From contig CM037838.1 of NCBI GenBank assembly GCA_021234535.1, positions 18,545,009 to 18,609,008 on the forward strand: 64,000 bases of DNA. The letters are read 5' to 3'. This DNA comes from Stichopus chloronotus (lineage: Eukaryota > Echinodermata > Holothuroidea > Aspidochirotida > Stichopodidae). The notes below the pieces were generated by a model. That model ran no database searches and was not told the DNA's origin. It saw only the letters and a list, made by a program, of their open reading frames with translations. How positions within the stretch are numbered: position 1 is the first letter of the stretch; each line of letters starts with the position of its first letter. This document shows positions 58,641 to 64,000 of the stretch, in pieces. Made by a program: the position numbers and the translations under genes.

Positions 58641-60150
58641 ATGAGAGTTACACAATCTTGTCAAACATATTTAGCAAACATCAACTCCAGCATTTGTGAT
58701 AGTGAATGACCCAACCACGCTGTCAGAATGCAGTGTTTAGAAATTGATATCACCAGTTCTCAAATTTCTGTTCCTGATACTACAGAATGACAATGTGACA
58801 TCATGCACTTGATCCTATCTACAAAATACATTTACCAAAATTTTATACTACCACTCCCACCTTCAACCACTTGAGTATGAATAATGACTGAAGTGTCAGC
58901 TTTAATACCAGTGGTCCTTGGGTAAGTTTCAAGCGAGGACTTCTTGCTAGGAAATTCCTTTTTTTTTTTTTTTTTTGCTCTCCCAAAATTCTCCATTAGT
59001 TCTGGGATACATCTTTGCTACCTGTTAGGGTTTTTCCCTTATTTTCAAATGTATGGTGATGGAATCTCAAAAACGAAATTTTATCAATATTAGCTATTCA
59101 TAACATCCAGGTTAGAGTCACACAAAACCAGAAGTTTGAAATGAGCTGCTCATCAATCAATTCTTTTGACTGTTTCTCTTACGTCCAGAAACCTGCCATT
59201 TCATCATTTGATGCAAGAACAAACTTACTACCACACACTGAATGCATATCTACCAATGTTGCACTAAGTTCACAACACAACTTCCTGGTTTGGATATATG
59301 TTCATCTTGTTGCAATGATCAAGTGACTCTAATACAGTACTTAGTACTGTAACTGAACCCTTCATCCACATTCATACCTGAAAAATGCCAAAAACCACAA
59401 CCCTATCACTCACAAGGTACAGTAATGCTCTTACAATGTAAACCACAAGGACACACTTCCTTTTCCTCTGAACATCTAGACCACTTGTGACTTGAAATAG
59501 CCTAGAGTCTGCAGTTCTGCAGTAATGTACAATGCTAAAGGCTCTACAGTGAATGAGATACAAGGTAATAACTTAATACCAGCATGAATGGACATGGGGG
59601 AAGAGGGGACAAAGCCACAGTAGCTTTATGGAGCATTTCATGAAAGTTTAAATGCGCCGACATTGTTGAAATATGTCCGAAAGCCAACTTTACAAACCTG
59701 TTGAAACAGATTTTTATTTCAGCTGTGATGTGCAAATTATGCGTAATGGCATTAAAATGTTTGGCCAGTTTTAAAAACAACAACTTTAGTTCTTTCATGT
59801 GAAGTAGAAATATCAGTCACAATAACATGTCACACACAGAGTGTACAGTAAAAGTGGGCTTCATCATGCAAATTGCTATTTCCAACATACAGTAAAGGTC
59901 AAGGAACCAAAGGTGATATATATGCAAGACACAAAGTAGTTACTAGTGTTTGTACTGGATCCAAATTCTGACCCAGGTACCAAAAGTCAATAGTTGGTGG
60001 GGTACCAGAAAATATAACTTGAACCGTTAGGTGTTGAGTTTGTTGTGAATCATCTATGTCACAATGCACTTCATAGGCAATGCTAATATATATATATACT
60101 GTAACATCATGCCTCTTATATACATGGGCATGACTATTAAAGTGTTTTAG
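54240..60150. other. Non-coding stretch with simple repeats
   Basis: Contains a CA microsatellite (58608-58634), a poly-T run (58960-58977), a small GC-rich patch (57640-57665), a TACTGTA/TACAGTA-rich stretch and a short palindrome at 59335-59353. No gene recognised. Confidence 0.55.
58608..58634. repeat. (CA)n microsatellite
   Basis: An uninterrupted 27-bp alternating AC run. Confidence 0.97.
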
Positions 60151-60152
60151 GA

Positions 60153-61096
60153 CCTTAGAAAACAAGAAAGTCAAAGGACTTTGTGATTCCTTGCCAATAT
60201 TCATGAAGAACACTGGATAATATGTGCTTTACGTTATACCTTCAAGATAGAGCCTAAGCTCTTTTGACTACTGTGTGTACTGAGCAGTTTTATACCTTTT
60301 CACAATTTAACCTAAGTTGCTGACCTCAAATGACATTTGACCTCCACCAAAAATCAATGGTAATCATCTACTTACTATCACCAACCTACACACTTAGTAC
60401 AAAATTAGTCACGAATATGCTTCTTCTTGAGATAGCATGTTTGTAAGGTTTTCCCATTTTGACCTCTGACGACCTCAAATGACATTTGACCTCTACCAAA
60501 CACATAGGGATCATCTAATATGACCAACTCACACACCAAGTAAGAGATACTGTAACAGTCAAGATTTGCATTCTTGAGATATCGTGTTTAAAAGGTCAGT
60601 TTGACTTTTGTTGACCTCAGATCACCTTTGACCTTCACCAAAAACAAGAAAGATCATCAACTCACTATGAGCAACCCACACATTATGTATGACATTAGTC
60701 ACTATTACCCTTCTTGAGATACTGCATTTACAAAGTTTTCACATTTTGACCTCTGGCAACTTCAAATGACTTTGAGCTCTACCAAAAGTAGTAGGGATCA
60801 TCTACGTAATACGAACAACCCACACACCACGTACAACAGAAGTCAATGCTTCCTGAGATAAATACTGTAGTGCTTACAAGGGTTTCACAATTTGACCTCT
60901 GGTGACCTCAAATGACCTTTGACCTCAACAAAAAATGAATATGACCAACCCACACACCAAGTATGAGATAAGGCAAGGTTACTCTTCTTGAGATATTATG
61001 TTTACAAACAAGGCATCACATACACACACACATATACATACATACACACACAACATCACAGTCATACAGATTCCTGTTGCCTTCAGCAAGGAATCA
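60153..61096 (+). mobile_element. Copy 3 (most complete) of the hairpin-ended tandem-repeat-core element
   Basis: The 5' hairpin is AAAGTC-AAAG-GACTTT (60167-60182), followed one base later by TGATTCCTTGC (60184-60194). Five core monomers are marked by TGAC(A/C)TTTGACC-like motifs at 60331, 60480, 60622, 60767 and 60912 (spacing 149, 142, 145, 145), each with a 'cttcttgagata' block. A CA-rich microsatellite (about 61020-61053) precedes the 3' hairpin, GATTCC-tg-TTGC-cttca-GCAA-GGAATC (61069-61095). GCAAGGAATCA at 61086-61096 is the exact inverse of the left TGATTCCTTGC. No ORF; non-autonomous. Confidence 0.75.
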
Positions 61097-61104
61097 ATAA
61101 GTAA

Positions 61105-64000
61105 CATTTTAATTTTTTTGTTGTAACACATTATACACATGTAATGTAGGGTGGTGAAAGTTTGGATCTGGGAGAAATTTCAGAACTGGATCGTGACATT
61201 GTTTGTTGGATACCAGGTGCAAACACTAGCAGATACTCTAAACTGATCTATGAGAATTAACAGGAGAGTTCCAAATGAAAAATAAGCTACTTAATAATTG
61301 CAGTTTCTAAAACCCTTTCAATATAAACTGCCACATTTTGGTGCCCCCTCCCCTCTGCAATTATGCACATACTATTCCATAACTAGCCGGCAAAGAAAAC
61401 AAAACAAAAACACTATCTTAAAGCACAATGTTGAATTATAATTTTGAGGCTTGACACAGTATTTAAAATAAAGTTTTTCATAATTTTAACAGGATCTTGC
61501 CACTCAGTTTTTTTACAATTTAAAGAGCCCCCCACCGAGAACGTTCCACACCACTAACCCCACAAAGATATGATGAGGTGTTGGTAGGGTTTTCCACTTC
61601 CAGTGGTTTGTCTGTTTCTGTAATTTTAAAGAATATCAAAAGCACTTATTGCAAGTCATTGTACAAATTTGTCATACAACATTCCAATCAAGTGACAAAC
61701 TATTAAACAAAATTGTTAGGTGCCAAAATTGTTAAAAGTAATTTCTGGTCTATGGTTCAAGGTCATCATGTAAGCTGGACAAGACAATAATCTAGAAACC
61801 TAGAAGACATCAAACAAGATCAAAGACGATCAAACACCAACGTAGGTTGTTGCAGGTCTGTTTCTATAAGAATTTCCTAGAAAGCCTCAATTATTAATCT
61901 TGAAAAAGAATCTTTTCATCTGCAAATTAATAAATTTATGGAATCAATAATACAATGACTGTATCAAAAATAGCAGTTCTTCCCTATCAGCCAGGTATGC
62001 AAGAAAATGTCAAAACCTTTAACAAACAATTTAGTTAAATGATTTTCTCATCATTTTCTGATCGACATACAGCAGGTGACATGAAATTCTACCTCCCATG
62101 TAACGTGTCATCGAACGACAACATCAGAACACATTTCTGCCTAGTAGAACTAAATCTTAAGTGCAAAACAATTTTAATTTGTGGAGGCAAATCAAATCAG
62201 AACAGCTACAAGGGTGCAAACCGCTTCTCAAATTTTAAGTGTCCCCTTCCCTGGCCTTGATAAAATTTCCTACTGTCTCATGGCCCTTTCAGGCAACCTG
62301 TTTTTGGAAAGGATACTTCTTTTTTTTTCTTTTTTGGTGCCCAGCTAAACATTTGTGGGTGCCCAAATAGAAACAAGAGGATTATGAAATAAAAGGTGTG
62401 AGATTCATCTGATTTCATAGTTTCATTCCCTTGTGGCTGTTAGCTTTCGAAGTTACTGAAGACAATCATTTACATGGCATGGAGGATGTAACATGCGTAC
62501 TGTCACTGTGCTGATTCCTGATTCCCAATCATAATTTGGAGAGCAGGTTATGGGTGATCCTTGCAGTATGTTCTGTTTTAAGGCAACCTTTGGTGTCCTG
62601 ATCATCAAACATGGTGCCCTCAGGCACTTGGGCACCCAACTTTTCATGCCCTTTCTTCTACACTCTTCCTTCTTTTCCCCTTTCTCTCCTCCCCACCCCC
62701 CCCCTTTAAGTGTAAGATTTTCCTGAAAGTAATTTAACAATTTCTAGCCCTGATCCTACGCAAAGCATTTAGAGTTGATCACCCTTCCTGAGATTGATCC
62801 TTATTCAGATAACTAGTCTGTGGAGCCTTCTGAAAGTCTGTCTACTTCTAACCATCCCAGCAAATGTTGGTATGTATCCGTGGCCATTTCACGTAGGCCT
62901 ACAAACCTAAACACCTGCCAACGCGTAGAGATTTGTCTCATCTGAGATCCAACGTCTCTACATTGATGAGTCTTTCTTGACGTCGGATGATTGGCTCAAA
63001 ACATCATGAATAATCATGGCCTCAGGAAAAGAAGTATTGAGTGCTACTGAGTGTAATTGATTACGTCGGCATACATGAATTTTAATAGCATACAGTCTGT
63101 ACACACTTTCAGTCGGAATCAAAACGATTAGTTCAAGGACGTTGGTTATCAGTCAGGGGTGATGCATGAGTAATATACATTTGTTGCGCGGGCTAGTCTA
63201 CTTCTGGTAATTTTGGGTGGGATTAGACTAACAGTGACAGAGATAAGTATTTCCGACAAATCTCTCACTGTGATTTGATGGTGACATTCTACATGAATGC
63301 TACAGGTGTCAGAACTTGCACATCACAATGATGGAAATAGGTCATGAATCAGGTCAATTTACAAATTTGTAATTCACACAGAAATCTAGAAAAGAACGAC
63401 TGCACAGCACATGAAGGACGACTGCCTGATTGGACTGTTAACTTTGTTTGGACACAAGTTTCCATGTAGTTATGTATGCAACCAGTCTTAAATCAATTGG
63501 ATAAATATACTGTAGCATCACAGCACACGAAGAATGACTGCCTGACTGGACTGGTACAGTTACTTTGTTCAAGGCGCAAGTCTCCAAGCGGACAACCTTC
63601 TATACTTGACAAACAAAAGTTACCCGACCATGAAACTTCTACAGTTAGTACCTATTAGTGATAGATCCAATTTTGTGCAGTGGGGTCACAGCAACTTACA
63701 ATGTCACTACTGTATGCATGAGACCCTCTGGCATTTGTATGTCAAAAAAATGAACTTAAACGATCTCCTTAGTACTTGCAGTTCTCACACACCGTAGGCC
63801 TACTATACTGTACATGCCAGTTAATATTGTGTTTGCAGCCTATGAGCACAAAGATGGACATCAGTCACCAAGAGTTACAACATCTAAATTATGGAAACAT
63901 ACAAAAATAGACTACAGAATCATTCATGCAAACAAAATAGACAACTATACTATTGTATATTTCGGTTAAAATTAAGTCTGTCAGAAAAATGGTTAGAGAT
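61105..64000. other. Non-coding stretch to the right edge
   Basis: Contains the duplicated block at 63398-63590, a short inverted repeat GTAGAGA...TCTCTAC (62926-62962) and a CRE-like TGACGTC next to ATTGGCT (62978-62999). No exon matching the missing VAV N-terminus was seen. Confidence 0.55.
63398..63590. repeat. Diverged tandem duplication, period about 118 bp
   Basis: 'cacagcacatgaaggacgac' then TGCCTGATTGGACTG at 63402-63440 recurs as 'cacagcacacgaagaatgac' then TGCCTGACTGGACTG at 63520-63560. Both are followed by a similar 'ACTTTGTT...CAAGT(T/C)TCCA' block. Confidence 0.8.

Larger units (their letters stand above)
26501..64000 (-). other. Probable first VAV intron and/or 5' flank, at least 37.5 kb
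   Basis: The CH exon at 26384 needs an upstream exon ending in phase 0 and encoding the N-terminal CH half. No minus-strand reading between 26501 and 64000 shows the expected W..C..WL, RDGVLLC or RPQMSQ motifs. No other coding exon is supported on either strand. The interval is therefore most simply intron 1 (large in vertebrate VAV genes too), filled with the repeats listed separately. Confidence 0.5.

Noticed and set aside
59335..59353. Palindrome TACAGTACTTAGTACTGTA and frequent TACTGTA/TACAGTA motifs across the window
   Set aside because: The motif seems common throughout, but without counting against composition I cannot claim enrichment or function.
62978..63005. CRE-like TGACGTC next to an inverted CCAAT box (ATTGGCT), as a VAV promoter
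   Set aside because: No transcript start, TATA/Inr or first exon can be linked to it. Both motifs are short enough to occur by chance.

Overview
The window is eukaryotic, AT-rich and gene-poor. It reads as an animal (metazoan) genome, most likely a marine invertebrate. The evidence is one intron-rich metazoan-type gene with GT-AG introns, a BEL/Pao retrotransposon gag remnant, a tRNA-derived SINE, many microsatellites, and several families of structured non-autonomous mobile elements. An echinoderm or other invertebrate deuterostome is my best guess, but that placement is inference and not proven by the sequence.

Gene content: I find one protein-coding gene, on the minus strand. It is an orthologue of VAV, a Rho/Rac guanine-nucleotide exchange factor. 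Twelve consecutive internal exons lie between 26500 and 1916. They splice in perfect phase to 1146 nt (382 codons) and encode, in order, the second half of the calponin-homology (CH) domain, a tyrosine-rich acidic autoinhibitory segment, the complete Dbl-homology (DH) catalytic domain, and the first strands of the PH domain. The 5' exon (start codon and first half of the CH domain) was not found, so the first intron probably runs from 26501 past the right edge. The rest of the PH domain and any C1, SH3 and SH2 domains would lie beyond the left edge.

Layout: 1-5205 is intron with a nearly perfect 170-bp tandem duplication. 5206-7298 is a cluster of four exons (end of DH, start of PH). 7299-15177 is a 7.9-kb intron holding an interrupted tandem-repeat transposon with a broken BEL/Pao gag piece inside it. 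15178-18926 carries four exons (DH start and acidic region), with a partial duplicate of one exon beside its parent. 18927-26500 carries three exons, and long simple or minisatellite arrays lie next to two splice donors. 26501-64000 has no exon I can support and is a landscape of mobile-element relics.

Mobile-element highlights: (1) three copies of an element built from a 5' hairpin plus short sub-terminal repeat, a core array of about 145-bp monomers each carrying a nuclear-receptor DR1-like motif, a CA microsatellite, and a 3' hairpin. This resembles the HINE/DINE-1/'pearl' architecture, and two copies show a compensatory base-pair change in the 5' hairpin. (2) A dispersed family with imperfect inverted termini, one member of which keeps a Cys/His zinc-type motif at the start of an ORF. 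(3) A small element flanked by TTAA with terminal inverted repeats.
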